Below are positions 1 through 7,117 of a stretch of 24,350 nucleotides of DNA, one piece after another. Numbering within the stretch: position 1 is the stretch's first letter; the number at the start of each line of letters is the position of its first letter. This DNA comes from Chloroflexi bacterium UBA4730 (GTDB taxonomy: Bacteria > Chloroflexota > Limnocylindria > P2-11E): contig DHJC01000069.1 of assembly GCA_002404155.1 (NCBI GenBank), positions 25,446-49,795 of the forward strand, written 5' to 3'. The notes under the pieces were generated by a model. That model worked only from the letters and a program-made list of their open reading frames with translations, did not search any database and was not told where the DNA came from. The position numbers and the translations under genes were made by a program.

Positions 1-971
1 ACGAAGATGCCGAGCGTCACGAAGCCCATGTGGGCGACCGACGAGTAGGCGACGAGCTTCTTCAGATCCTTCTGCACGACCGAGACGATCGCGCCGTACA
101 GGATGGCGACGACCGACAACAGGATGAGGATCGGTAGCCAGGCCTGCGTGCCCACCGGGAACAGCGGGACCGCGAAGCGAAGGAAGCCGTAGCCGCCGGC
201 TTTGAGGAGCACGCCCGCAAGGACGATCGAGCCGGCCGTCGGTGCCTCGACGTGCGCGTCCGGGAGCCAGGTGTGGAACGGCACCATCGGCATCTTGATC
301 GCGAAGGCGAGGGCGAACGCGAGGAAGACCCAGAACTGGAAGTCCGCCGAGAAGCGGCCCGAGCGCGTGAGCAGCTCGGGAAGGGACAGCGTGCGGTTGC
401 CGACGTCGCCACTCGCGAGATAGACGGCGATGATCCCCACGAGCATGAGGAGCGACCCCGCGAGCGTGAAGAGGACGAACTTCAGTGTCGCGTAGACCCG
501 CCGCGGCCCGCCCCAGATCCCGATGATGAGGTACATCGGCACGAGCATCAGCTCGAAGAACACGTAGAAGAGGAAGAGGTCGAGCGCCAGGAAGACGCCC
601 ACCATGCCGACCTCGAGCAACAGGAACGCCGCCATGAACTCGCCGATGCGTTCCTTGATGGCGCCGCCGCTCGAGTAGAGGACGGAGATGAACGTGAGCA
701 GGGTCGTCATCGGGATGAGGAGCACCGAGATGCCGTCGACGCCGAGCTCGTAGCGGATCCCGAAGCTCGGGAGCCAGGCCGCCGACTCGACGAGCTGGAA
801 GTCGGCCTCGCCGACGTGGAACTGCGCCAGCATCACGAGCGACACCACGAGCTCGATGAACGTCGTCATGATCGCGACCTGCTTGACCGCGCGCGCGTCG
901 CGGAAGAACACAGCCAGCGGGATGAGGCCCACGAGCGGAATGACGATGAGCAGCGTCAGCACGTGATCCAT
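1..971 (-). CDS. nuoM: NADH-quinone oxidoreductase subunit M (partial, 3' end outside window)
   Basis: This is an antiporter-like membrane subunit of complex I that couples quinone reduction to proton pumping. The visible 323 codons start at ATG 971 and continue off the left edge, so about a third of a normal ~500-residue NuoM is missing. Hydrophobic helices fill the sequence. FFELMLVPMYL (the Glu at about residue 140) matches the conserved acidic residue of helix 5, and IKMPMVPFHTWLPDAHVEAP is the NuoM/N/L family signature with its buried Lys. The start codon shares one base with the nuoL stop (TGATG), implying translational coupling. It is the last gene of the operon visible here; nuoN would be expected next. 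The family assignment is secure, and M is preferred over N from the order after nuoL and the LPDAHVEAPTAGS motif. Confidence 0.95.
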   Translation of the reverse strand, partial: MDHVLTLLIVIPLVGLIPLAVFFRDARAVKQVAIMTTFIELVVSLVMLAQFHVGEADFQLVESAAWLPSFGIRYELGVDGISVLLIPMTTLLTFISVLYSSGGAIKERIGEFMAAFLLLEVGMVGVFLALDLFLFYVFFELMLVPMYLIIGIWGGPRRVYATLKFVLFTLAGSLLMLVGIIAVYLASGDVGNRTLSLPELLTRSGRFSADFQFWVFLAFALAFAIKMPMVPFHTWLPDAHVEAPTAGSIVLAGVLLKAGGYGFLRFAVPLFPVGTQAWLPILILLSVVAILYGAIVSVVQKDLKKLVAYSSVAHMGFVTLGIF

Positions 972-2878
972 CAGCGGTGCAGCCATCCCGTCGCGTATCC
1001 GCCGTAGACGATCATCACCAGCAGCAGGCCGGCGACGATCGACAGCGCGTAGTTGCCGACGATACCGGTCTGCGCTCGCCGCAGGCCCGAGCCACCGAGC
1101 TTGATGGCCCAGCCCAGCCGGTTCACCAGCCCGTCGATGATGTGGATGTCGAAGGCCCACGCCGCTCCGGCGAACGCCTTCGCCACGTCCACGAGCCGCC
1201 GGTCGTACAGCTCATCGACGTAGTACTTGTTCACGAGGACGTCGTAGTACGGACCCGCCGCGCGCGACATGGCGGCCGGTTCCGGCCGGCCGCGCGAGTA
1301 CATCGAGAGCCCGAGAAGGATCCCGCCGACCCCGACAGCCGTCGAGATCGCCGCGAAGATGAGGAACGCCGGCCAGTCCGTGCCCGTCTCAGCGACCGCT
1401 CCGGCCGCCTCGATCGCTGGGCGCAGGAACGCATGGAGGAAGCCGTTGTCCGGCGGGAAGCCGATGAATCCGACGAGCACGCTCCCGGCGGCGAGCACGA
1501 GCAGTGGCACCGTCATGACCCGCGGCGATTCGTGGGCGTGCTCGAACAGCTGGCGGTCGCGCGGCTGGCCGTGGAACGTGAGCCAGATCGCGCGGGTCAC
1601 GTAGAACGCGGTGAGGCCGCCGGTGAACACGCCGACGACCCAGAGGATCGGGTAGCCGTTCTTGAACGCGGATCCGAGGATCTCATCCTTCGACCAGAAC
1701 CCAGCCAGCGGCGGCAGCGCCGCGAGCGCGCCTCCGGCGATGACCATCGTCCAGTACGTGAGCGGCATCTTCGAGCGCAGGCCACCCATCCGACGCATGT
1801 CCTGCACGTCCCCGATGCCATGGATCACCGAGCCCGACCCGAGGAACAGCAGGGCCTTGAAGAACGCGTGCGTGATGAGGTGAAACATCGCGGCGATCGG
1901 TGCGCCCACGCCGAGGGCCAGGAACATGTAGCCGAGCTGGCTCACGGTCGAGTAGGCCATCACCCGCTTGATGTCGAACTGCACGAGCGCGATCGTCGCC
2001 GCGAAGATCGCGGTGAGGGCGCCGACCCCGCCGACCGCGGCGAGCACCGGGCCGGCCGCGGCGAACAACGGCGTCGAGCGCGCGACCAGGTACACGCCCG
2101 CGGTCACCATCGTCGCCGCGTGGATGAGCGCCGACACCGGGGTTGGGCCCTCCATCGCGTCCGGCAGCCACGAGTACAGCGGGAGCTGGGCGGACTTGCC
2201 GGTCGCGCCGAGGAAGAACGCGAGGCAGATGAGCGAGAGCACGCCCTGCGCGGGCGGGTCCTTCGCGACGCGGTCGAACACGTCGACGAAGTTCATCGAG
2301 CCGAAGACAAGGAACGTCGTGATCATGCCGATGGTGAAGCCCCAGTCGCCGATCCGGTTCATGACGAACGCCTTCTTGGCGGCGCCCGCGGGCTCCGGCC
2401 GCTCGAACCAGAACCCGATGAGCAGGTAGCTGCAGAGGCCGACGCCCTCCCAGCCCACGAACATCACGAGGTAGTTGTCGGCGAGGACCAGGATGAGCAT
2501 CGCGAACACGAACAGCGGGAACCAGCTGAAGAACCGCCAGAAGCCATGGTCGTGGGCCATGTAGCCGATCGCGTACACGTGGATGAGGAACGAGATGACG
2601 GTGACCATGAGGAGCATCGCCGACGAGAGCGGATCGACGAGCGCAGCCACGTCCACGTGGAAGTCCGCGACGCTGATGAACGTGTACAGCGGGACGGTCG
2701 TGCGCAGCGCTCCCGCGTGCACCTCGAGGAACACGCCGATCGCGACGACCGCCGACGCGGCGATGGCTGCCGCCGCGAGCGGACCGGTCCACTGCTTGAG
2801 CCAGCGGCGCCCGAAGAGCGCGTTGATGAGGAACGCCGCGAGCGGGAAGGCCGGGATGAGCCAGACGTTCTGGATCAC
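971..2878 (-). CDS. nuoL: NADH-quinone oxidoreductase subunit L
   Basis: This 635-residue distal proton-pumping subunit of complex I has the usual length for NuoL. The start is GTG 2878, three bases after the nuoK stop, with an AAGG purine run in the end of nuoK acting as ribosome binding site. Landmarks are FVGWEGVGLCSYLLIGFW, the KKAFVMNRIGDWG loop and LPDAMEGPTPVSALIHAAT (the antiporter signature with functional His/Lys context). The C-terminal part reads YYDVLVNKYYVDELYD and then a last transmembrane helix, which fits the long lateral helix of this subunit. The gene overlaps nuoM by one base. Nothing looks damaged. Confidence 0.97.
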   Translation of the reverse strand: MIQNVWLIPAFPLAAFLINALFGRRWLKQWTGPLAAAAIAASAVVAIGVFLEVHAGALRTTVPLYTFISVADFHVDVAALVDPLSSAMLLMVTVISFLIHVYAIGYMAHDHGFWRFFSWFPLFVFAMLILVLADNYLVMFVGWEGVGLCSYLLIGFWFERPEPAGAAKKAFVMNRIGDWGFTIGMITTFLVFGSMNFVDVFDRVAKDPPAQGVLSLICLAFFLGATGKSAQLPLYSWLPDAMEGPTPVSALIHAATMVTAGVYLVARSTPLFAAAGPVLAAVGGVGALTAIFAATIALVQFDIKRVMAYSTVSQLGYMFLALGVGAPIAAMFHLITHAFFKALLFLGSGSVIHGIGDVQDMRRMGGLRSKMPLTYWTMVIAGGALAALPPLAGFWSKDEILGSAFKNGYPILWVVGVFTGGLTAFYVTRAIWLTFHGQPRDRQLFEHAHESPRVMTVPLLVLAAGSVLVGFIGFPPDNGFLHAFLRPAIEAAGAVAETGTDWPAFLIFAAISTAVGVGGILLGLSMYSRGRPEPAAMSRAAGPYYDVLVNKYYVDELYDRRLVDVAKAFAGAAWAFDIHIIDGLVNRLGWAIKLGGSGLRRAQTGIVGNYALSIVAGLLLVMIVYGGYATGWLHR

Positions 2879-2881
2879 CTG

Positions 2882-3211
2882 CTAGCCCTTCATCTCGTGG
2901 ATCTCGTCCACGTTCACCGTCGGGCGGTTGCGATACGCCGCCAGGATGATGGCGAGGCCGACCGCGACCTCGGCCGCGGCGATGACGAACACGAAGACGA
3001 CGAACACGCTGCCGCGCTGATCGAGCGGGTTGCCGGCGCCGAGCTGGCCGGCGCGACGCGAGAAGGCGACGAGCGCGAGGTTGCTCGCGTTGAGCATCAG
3101 CTCGACGCACATGAGGATGACGACCGCATTCCGGCGGATGAGCACGCCCGCTGCACCGAGGAAGAAGAGCACCGCCGAGACGGCGATGAACGCGCCGAGC
3201 GGTACGGTCAC
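2882..3211 (-). CDS. nuoK: NADH-quinone oxidoreductase subunit K
   Basis: This is a small 109-residue, three-helix membrane subunit of complex I (MrpC-like), normal in length (~100). I chose GTG 3211 because it overlaps the nuoJ stop as GTGA and puts the protein start at TVPLGAFIAVSAVLFF, the usual NuoK N-terminus; longer in-frame extensions are basic, low-complexity and not NuoK-like. The motif VILMCVELMLNASNLALVAF contains the conserved helix-2 glutamate (E in CVELMLN), and a second acidic residue lies in FVIAAAEVAVGLAI, as expected for the proton path. The stop is followed by nuoL after three bases. Confidence 0.96.
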   Translation of the reverse strand: MTVPLGAFIAVSAVLFFLGAAGVLIRRNAVVILMCVELMLNASNLALVAFSRRAGQLGAGNPLDQRGSVFVVFVFVIAAAEVAVGLAIILAAYRNRPTVNVDEIHEMKG

Positions 3212-3708
3212 TGCTCGTCCCGCTTCACGAGAACGATCGCGCCGACCAGCGCGGCGAGGAGCAGCACCGACGCGATCTCGAACGGGAACGCGTAGTCGGT
3301 GAAGAGGCTCCCCGCGAGCGGGATGAGATCGCCGCCTTTGCCCGACGGCGTGATCGCGTCCTTGAACGAGAAGGCGAGGAACACGACTGGCACCGCGATC
3401 ACGAGAGTGAATGCTGCGGCCCATGGCGTCTGCTTCTGGAAGAACAGCGCGTAGCCGCGATCGTCCTGCTTCGTGAACATGACGCCGAACAGGATGAGGA
3501 TCGTGATGGCGCCGACATAGATGAGCACCTGGAACAGCGCGATCGTCTCAGCGCCGAGCAGCAGGAACATCCCGGCCATGGACGCGAAGGTGAGCGCCAT
3601 GAGGAGCGCCTGCGCGGTGATGCGCCGCAGCATCACGACGCAGACGCCCGCCCCGATGATCCCCAGCGAGAAGACCGCGAAGAAGAATGGCTCGAGGAAG
3701 TCGAACAC
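3208..3708 (-). CDS. nuoJ: NADH-quinone oxidoreductase subunit J
   Basis: This 166-residue membrane subunit of complex I belongs to the MrpA C-terminus/NuoJ family. The GTG start at 3708 uses the last base of the nuoH stop (TAGTG), and the protein ends VLVKRDEQ just before nuoK. About five transmembrane segments are visible. FQVLIYVGAITILILFGVMF is the family signature with the YxGAI helix containing the pi-bulge region of NuoJ. In many bacteria nuoI, which encodes the two-cluster ferredoxin-like subunit, lies between nuoH and nuoJ; here the two genes overlap, so nuoI has no room. Confidence 0.95.
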   Translation of the reverse strand: MFDFLEPFFFAVFSLGIIGAGVCVVMLRRITAQALLMALTFASMAGMFLLLGAETIALFQVLIYVGAITILILFGVMFTKQDDRGYALFFQKQTPWAAAFTLVIAVPVVFLAFSFKDAITPSGKGGDLIPLAGSLFTDYAFPFEIASVLLLAALVGAIVLVKRDEQ

Positions 3709-4859
3709 TACGGAGCGAGGCGCACGTCGCGCATGGCGACGTGCTCCTTCGTCCGGGCGCGGAACCGCAGCAACCTGCGCCGCTGGGTGAACGGGAGGCC
3801 GAAGACGAGCGCGGCCACGAGGATCCAGTTCACGATCGCGAGCGGCAGGCGCGGGTCCGCGAACGCGAGGATCAGCACGGCCGTGGCCATGATGTTCACG
3901 AGCGCGAGGGGGATGAGCACTTTCCAGCAGAACCCCATGAGCTGATCGATGCGAAGCCGCGGCAGGGTCGCGCGGATCCACATGAACAGCAGCACGAACA
4001 TGTAGGTCTTCAAGGTGAACCACAGGACCCCGAGGATCGGCAGGGCGTCGACGCCCGGCCCGTGCCAGCCGCCGAACCAGAGGGTCGCCATGATCGCGGA
4101 GACGACGGTCACCTCGCCGTACTCGGCGACGAAGAACACGCCCCAGCGCATCCCGGAGTATTCGGTGAGGAACCCCGCCACGAGCTCCGACTCGGCCTCG
4201 GGCAGGTCGAACGGGTTGCGGTTCGTCTCGGCGAGCGCGGCAATGAGATACGTGACGAACGCCATCGGCAGGATGAGCACGTTCACCAGGGGTCCGGGCT
4301 GCGAGTTCGTGATGTCGACCATCGACAGGGAGCCCACGTAAAGGACGACGGTGACGAGCGCGAGGATCTGCGGCACCTCATAGGAGATGAGCTGGCCGGC
4401 GGAGCGCAGGCCGCCCATGAGCGAGTACTTGTTGTTCGACGCCCACCCGGCGATGACGATACCGAGCACCGTCATGGACCCGAGCGTCGTCAGGTACAGC
4501 AAGCCGACGTTCAGATTCGCGCCCACGAAGTCCGGACCGAACGGCAGAACGACGAACGACGCGAGCATTGGGCTGAACACGATGGCCGGGGCCGCGAGGA
4601 AGAAGGGTGCATCGGTGAGCCTTGCGCGGATGTCCTCCTTGCCAATCAGCTTGATCGCGTCAGCGAACGTCTGGAGCAGTCCGAATGGGCCGGTGTGATA
4701 CGGACCGATGCGGTCCTGCATGACGGCCTGGATCTTCCGCTCGAGGAAGATCTGGGCGAGCGCGCCGTTGAGGACGAGGAAGACCGCGAGGCCGACGGCG
4801 ATGACCAGCCGGAGGACGGCCCAGATGACGGGATCGATCCCGAACGGCCCCATGGGCAT
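3708..4859 (-). CDS. nuoH: NADH-quinone oxidoreductase subunit H
   Basis: This 383-residue membrane subunit forms the quinone-entry chamber and the contact between the membrane and peripheral arms of complex I. ERKIQAVMQDRIGPYHTGP and LLQTFADAIKLIGKEDI match the conserved cytoplasmic loop of the family. Later motifs include YEVPQILAL, ETNRNPFDLPEAESELVAG and the EYSGMRWGVFFVAEY helix, all with the conserved carboxylates of the E-channel. ATG 4859 is chosen; a second ATG lies two codons downstream (MPMG). The start is three bases after the nuoC stop. The basic C-terminal tail (RRRLLRFRARTKEHVAMRD) is somewhat longer than usual. No damage is seen. Confidence 0.97.
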   Translation of the reverse strand: MPMGPFGIDPVIWAVLRLVIAVGLAVFLVLNGALAQIFLERKIQAVMQDRIGPYHTGPFGLLQTFADAIKLIGKEDIRARLTDAPFFLAAPAIVFSPMLASFVVLPFGPDFVGANLNVGLLYLTTLGSMTVLGIVIAGWASNNKYSLMGGLRSAGQLISYEVPQILALVTVVLYVGSLSMVDITNSQPGPLVNVLILPMAFVTYLIAALAETNRNPFDLPEAESELVAGFLTEYSGMRWGVFFVAEYGEVTVVSAIMATLWFGGWHGPGVDALPILGVLWFTLKTYMFVLLFMWIRATLPRLRIDQLMGFCWKVLIPLALVNIMATAVLILAFADPRLPLAIVNWILVAALVFGLPFTQRRRLLRFRARTKEHVAMRDVRLAP

Positions 4860-4862
4860 CGC

Positions 4863-5351
4863 TCAGCCTCCGCGCGCGTCGCTGCGCGGCGGCAGGAAGC
4901 TCTTCCGCAGCGGATGTCCGGGGAATGACTCTTCGAGGAAGATCCGCCGCAGGTCGGGATGGCCGTCGAAGATGATGCCGAACATGTCGTAGGTCTCGCG
5001 CTCGCACCAGTTGGCGCCCGGCCACACCCCCGACAGCGTGGGGATCCGCGGATCCATCTCGGAGCACACGGTGCGGAGCATCACGAAGACGTGCGTGGTC
5101 GTACCGCGCACGAACGTCACCGAGCGCAGCTCGGCGCCGGTGTCGACACCCGCGTTGACGGAATACAGGTCGCACATGGTCAGCGGATCGTCGCGGACGA
5201 GCGTCGCCACCTCGACGAGGCGATCGCGGTCCACGTCGATGACCACCATGTCGTGCAGCGTCGACAGTCGCGCACGCGTGCCGAGCTTCGCGCCGAGCTC
5301 CGCGGCCACCCGCGCGAGATCGATCGTCGGGCGCGGCGACGCTAGTACCAC
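4863..5351 (-). CDS. nuoC: NADH-quinone oxidoreductase subunit C
   Basis: This is a 162-residue hydrophilic 30-kDa-type subunit of the complex I peripheral arm, which packs against NuoD and NuoB near the quinone site. The signature is WCERETYDMFGIIFDGHPDL followed by RRIFLEESFPGHPLRKSF, an excellent match to the family. The start is uncertain: GTG 5351 is the last usable start before the reading frame runs far into nuoA, and it overlaps nuoA by 10 bases. Upstream in-frame sequence is arginine/proline-rich and non-homologous. Its usual partners NuoB (upstream) and NuoD (downstream) are missing from this operon, although NuoC has no known role without them. Confidence 0.93.
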   Translation of the reverse strand: MVLASPRPTIDLARVAAELGAKLGTRARLSTLHDMVVIDVDRDRLVEVATLVRDDPLTMCDLYSVNAGVDTGAELRSVTFVRGTTTHVFVMLRTVCSEMDPRIPTLSGVWPGANWCERETYDMFGIIFDGHPDLRRIFLEESFPGHPLRKSFLPPRSDARGG

Positions 5352-5707
5352 CGCAGCACCTGCTTGCGCCACGCGTAGAACAGGCCGACGACCAGGATGA
5401 GGATGAACACCGCCATCTCGATGAGGCCGCTCCACCCGAGCGACCGGAAGAGCACTGCCCACGGGAACAGGAAGATCACCTCCACATCGAACACCACGAA
5501 CAGCAGGGCGAAGATGTAGAAGTGGCTCGGGTACCGGCCCCATGCTTGCCCGACCGGCTCCTCACCCGACTCATAGGTCCGCGACTTTTCGATGGACGGT
5601 TTGCGGGGCGCGATGAAGCGCGAGAGCCCGAGCAATCCGGTGACGAAGCCCGCACCGACCAGGAAAAAGGCAAAGACGTAGAAATAGGAGAGGTTGTAGT
5701 CGGGCAC
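5342..5707 (-). CDS. nuoA: NADH-quinone oxidoreductase subunit A
   Basis: This 121-residue, three-helix membrane subunit of complex I is the first gene of the operon. It is recognised by PRKPSIEKSRTYESGEEPVG (the SxKxxxYExGxxP loop that lines the quinone site) and by RYPSHFYIFALLFVVFDVEV with the conserved FDVE. GTG 5707 is the only usable in-frame start near the expected N-terminus (PDYNLSYFYVFAFFLVG). Upstream codons run back about 200 residues without an ATG, but that part does not resemble NuoA. There is little Shine-Dalgarno sequence, and a good promoter lies 8 bases upstream, so the message is probably leaderless. Confidence 0.94.
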   Translation of the reverse strand: MPDYNLSYFYVFAFFLVGAGFVTGLLGLSRFIAPRKPSIEKSRTYESGEEPVGQAWGRYPSHFYIFALLFVVFDVEVIFLFPWAVLFRSLGWSGLIEMAVFILILVVGLFYAWRKQVLRWY

Positions 5708-5715
5708 TCCGACGT

Positions 5716-5744
5716 AGCGTACGAACGGCCCGAGAACGTCGCAA
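5716..5744 (-). promoter_or_regulatory. Candidate promoter for the nuo operon
   Basis: On the minus strand TTGCGA (5744-5739) and TACGCT (5721-5716) are separated by 17 bases and resemble sigma-70 -35 and -10 elements. Only 8 bases separate the -10 from the GTG of nuoA, so transcription would begin at or beside the start codon. Confidence 0.5.
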
Positions 5745-5816
5745 ACCGCGGTAAATTCGCCTGATGGCTGGCTCCAATGGTCCCAGTTGCCGTAATGACA
5801 CCTGCCCGTTGTGCGG

Positions 5817-5846
5817 TTGACACATCGTGAGTTACCGGCGTACGGT
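5817..5846 (+). promoter_or_regulatory. Candidate promoter for the LysM/M23 peptidase gene
   Basis: A perfect TTGACA (5817-5822) is followed after 18 bases by TACGGT (5841-5846), which fits the TAnnnT form of a housekeeping -10 in high-GC bacteria. It points away from the nuo promoter and predicts a leader of about 90 bases before the TTG start. Confidence 0.5.
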
Positions 5847-5928
5847 GCGGCAGTTCCTGAACGATGAGTACGCAATGCGTACACGTCATTCGTGGGGCCC
5901 GGTCGCCGGCGCGGTGTTCCGGGGCATT

Positions 5929-5937
5929 GGGGAGAGG
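5929..5937 (+). promoter_or_regulatory. Ribosome binding site deciding a TTG start
   Basis: GGGGAGAGG lies 8 bases before TTG 5946. It is the strongest Shine-Dalgarno sequence in this leader, and it favours TTG 5946 over the earlier in-frame GTG at 5892, which has none. Confidence 0.6.
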
Positions 5938-5945
5938 TCAGCGTA

Positions 5946-7052
5946 TTGAGGGCGACCCTCACTAGGTCGTTGGCCAGCACGTCGGGGCGGCAGCAGTTCG
6001 ACCAGCTCGCCCAGAAAGCTGGCGAGACCATCGAGCGCCTGGTCCTCATCAGCACGCGTGAGCTGGGCCGGCGCGTGCTGTTCATTGTCGTGAATCTCCT
6101 CGTCGCGACGGTCGTGATGTCGCTGCCGTTCATCGCCGGCAACGCGTCGCGATCCGCCGCGCAGACGCTCGGCGCGTCCGCCCCGATCGGCTTGACCAGC
6201 CTCGCTCCGGTCGACGGCATGCGCGCGGTGCCGCAGGCCCGCGGCCGCACCATCGCCGCCTTGCGTGATCCGGTCACCGCGACAGCGGAGGCCGCTCGAC
6301 CGATCCGGGAGTACACCCTCTCGGCGAAGGACACGCTCTGGACGATCGCGAACTACTACGGTCTCTCCGCCGAAGCGGTCGCATTCGCCAACAGCATCAG
6401 TGATCCCTACCACCTGCAGGCGGGGCGGAAGATCGTGATCCCGCCGCTCGAAGGCGCGCTCTACACCGTCGCGGAGAGCGACACCGTCGAATCCGTGGCC
6501 GCGCGGTTCAAGGTCGATCCGACGGTGATCAAAGACGACAACCGTCTCTACTTCGGCGATTCCGAGCACTTCGCTCCGGGCCAGGTCATCTTCGTCGAGA
6601 ACGCGGCGCTGCCGACGCTCCCGGCGCCACCCGGGCCGACCTACACGCTCGCGGTCATCGCGCGAGCGGCCGCTCTGGCGCCATCGGCGCAGACCACCGG
6701 GTACCTCGCGTGGCCGGTGAACGGGGTCATCACGCAGTACATGTGGGCCGGGCACACCGGCGTCGACATCGCGGCTCCGTACGGCACGGGCCTCGCCGCA
6801 TCCATGAGCGGCGTCATCAGCGAGAACGGGTGGGTCGCCGTCGGCGGCCTGCACATCTGCGTGCGCAGCGGGAACCTCGAGGAGTGCTACTACCACCTGA
6901 GCGCGGCGTACTACTCGGTCGGCACCGCCGTGACGGCGGGCCAGATCGTCGCCGCGATCGGGCTCACCGGCGTGACGACCGGCCCCCACGTCCACTGGGA
7001 GACCAAGATCAACGGGCAGTTCGTGAACCCGCTCACCACTCTGCAGCCGTAG
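5946..7052 (+). CDS. Membrane-anchored peptidoglycan hydrolase, two LysM domains plus M23 peptidase
   Basis: This 368-residue cell-envelope enzyme is predicted to bind glycan strands and cut peptide cross-links. One hydrophobic helix at about residues 44-64 (VLFIVVNLLVATVVMSLPFI) should act as signal anchor. LysM 1 spans about 121-167 (YTLSAKDTLWTIANYYGLS) and LysM 2 about 172-218 (YTVAESDTVESVAARF). The M23/LytM domain occupies about 252-364 with all zinc and catalytic residues present: HTGVDIA (H270, D274), YHLS (H317) and GPHVHWE (H348, H350). It is therefore probably an active endopeptidase rather than an EnvC/NlpD-type activator. Two cysteines (305 and 314) beside the catalytic loop could form a disulfide outside the membrane. 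It stands alone between its own promoter and a hairpin. Confidence 0.9.
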   Translation: MRATLTRSLASTSGRQQFDQLAQKAGETIERLVLISTRELGRRVLFIVVNLLVATVVMSLPFIAGNASRSAAQTLGASAPIGLTSLAPVDGMRAVPQARGRTIAALRDPVTATAEAARPIREYTLSAKDTLWTIANYYGLSAEAVAFANSISDPYHLQAGRKIVIPPLEGALYTVAESDTVESVAARFKVDPTVIKDDNRLYFGDSEHFAPGQVIFVENAALPTLPAPPGPTYTLAVIARAAALAPSAQTTGYLAWPVNGVITQYMWAGHTGVDIAAPYGTGLAASMSGVISENGWVAVGGLHICVRSGNLEECYYHLSAAYYSVGTAVTAGQIVAAIGLTGVTTGPHVHWETKINGQFVNPLTTLQP

Positions 7053-7078
7053 CCTCCGTCGCAGCACTGAATACGAGC

Positions 7079-7099
7079 GGCCGGGGCACGTCCCCGGCC
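7079..7099 (+). terminator. Terminator-like hairpin after the M23 gene
   Basis: A perfect 8-bp stem, GGCCGGGG / CCCCGGCC, has a 5-base loop (CACGT) and begins 27 bases after the M23 stop codon. Only a weak pyrimidine run (TCTTC) follows, so it is not a textbook U-tract terminator, but it separates this gene from the promoter of the next operon. Confidence 0.6.
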
Positions 7100-7104
7100 T
7101 CTTC

Positions 7105-7110
7105 GCATAC
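7105..7110 (+). promoter_or_regulatory. Candidate -10 element for a leaderless operon
   Basis: CATACT ends 7 bases before ATG 7118, the distance expected when transcription starts at the start codon. No Shine-Dalgarno sequence precedes this ATG. No convincing -35 is visible, because that position lies inside the GC-rich hairpin. The same hexamer stands 6 bases before the ATG at 23037. Confidence 0.4.
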
Positions 7111-7117
7111 TGGGCAC

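Noticed and set aside
977..3295. A 772-codon open frame on the plus strand opposite nuoL and nuoK
   Set aside because: Its product is a charged Arg/Glu/His/Asp-rich string without fold or motif; it is the antisense shadow of GC-rich membrane-protein codons.
3208..4023. A 271-residue form of nuoJ extending into nuoH
   Set aside because: The extra residues are arginine/alanine/histidine-rich and antiparallel to no known domain; GTG 3708 at the nuoH stop gives the family start.
3687..4928. A 413-codon open frame opposite nuoH
   Set aside because: It has the same charged low-complexity composition and lies wholly over a well-supported complex I gene.
5708..6334. A 200-residue N-terminal extension of nuoA
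   Set aside because: It overlaps the divergent promoter region and the start of the peptidase gene and is unlike any NuoA; GTG 5707 gives a normal length.
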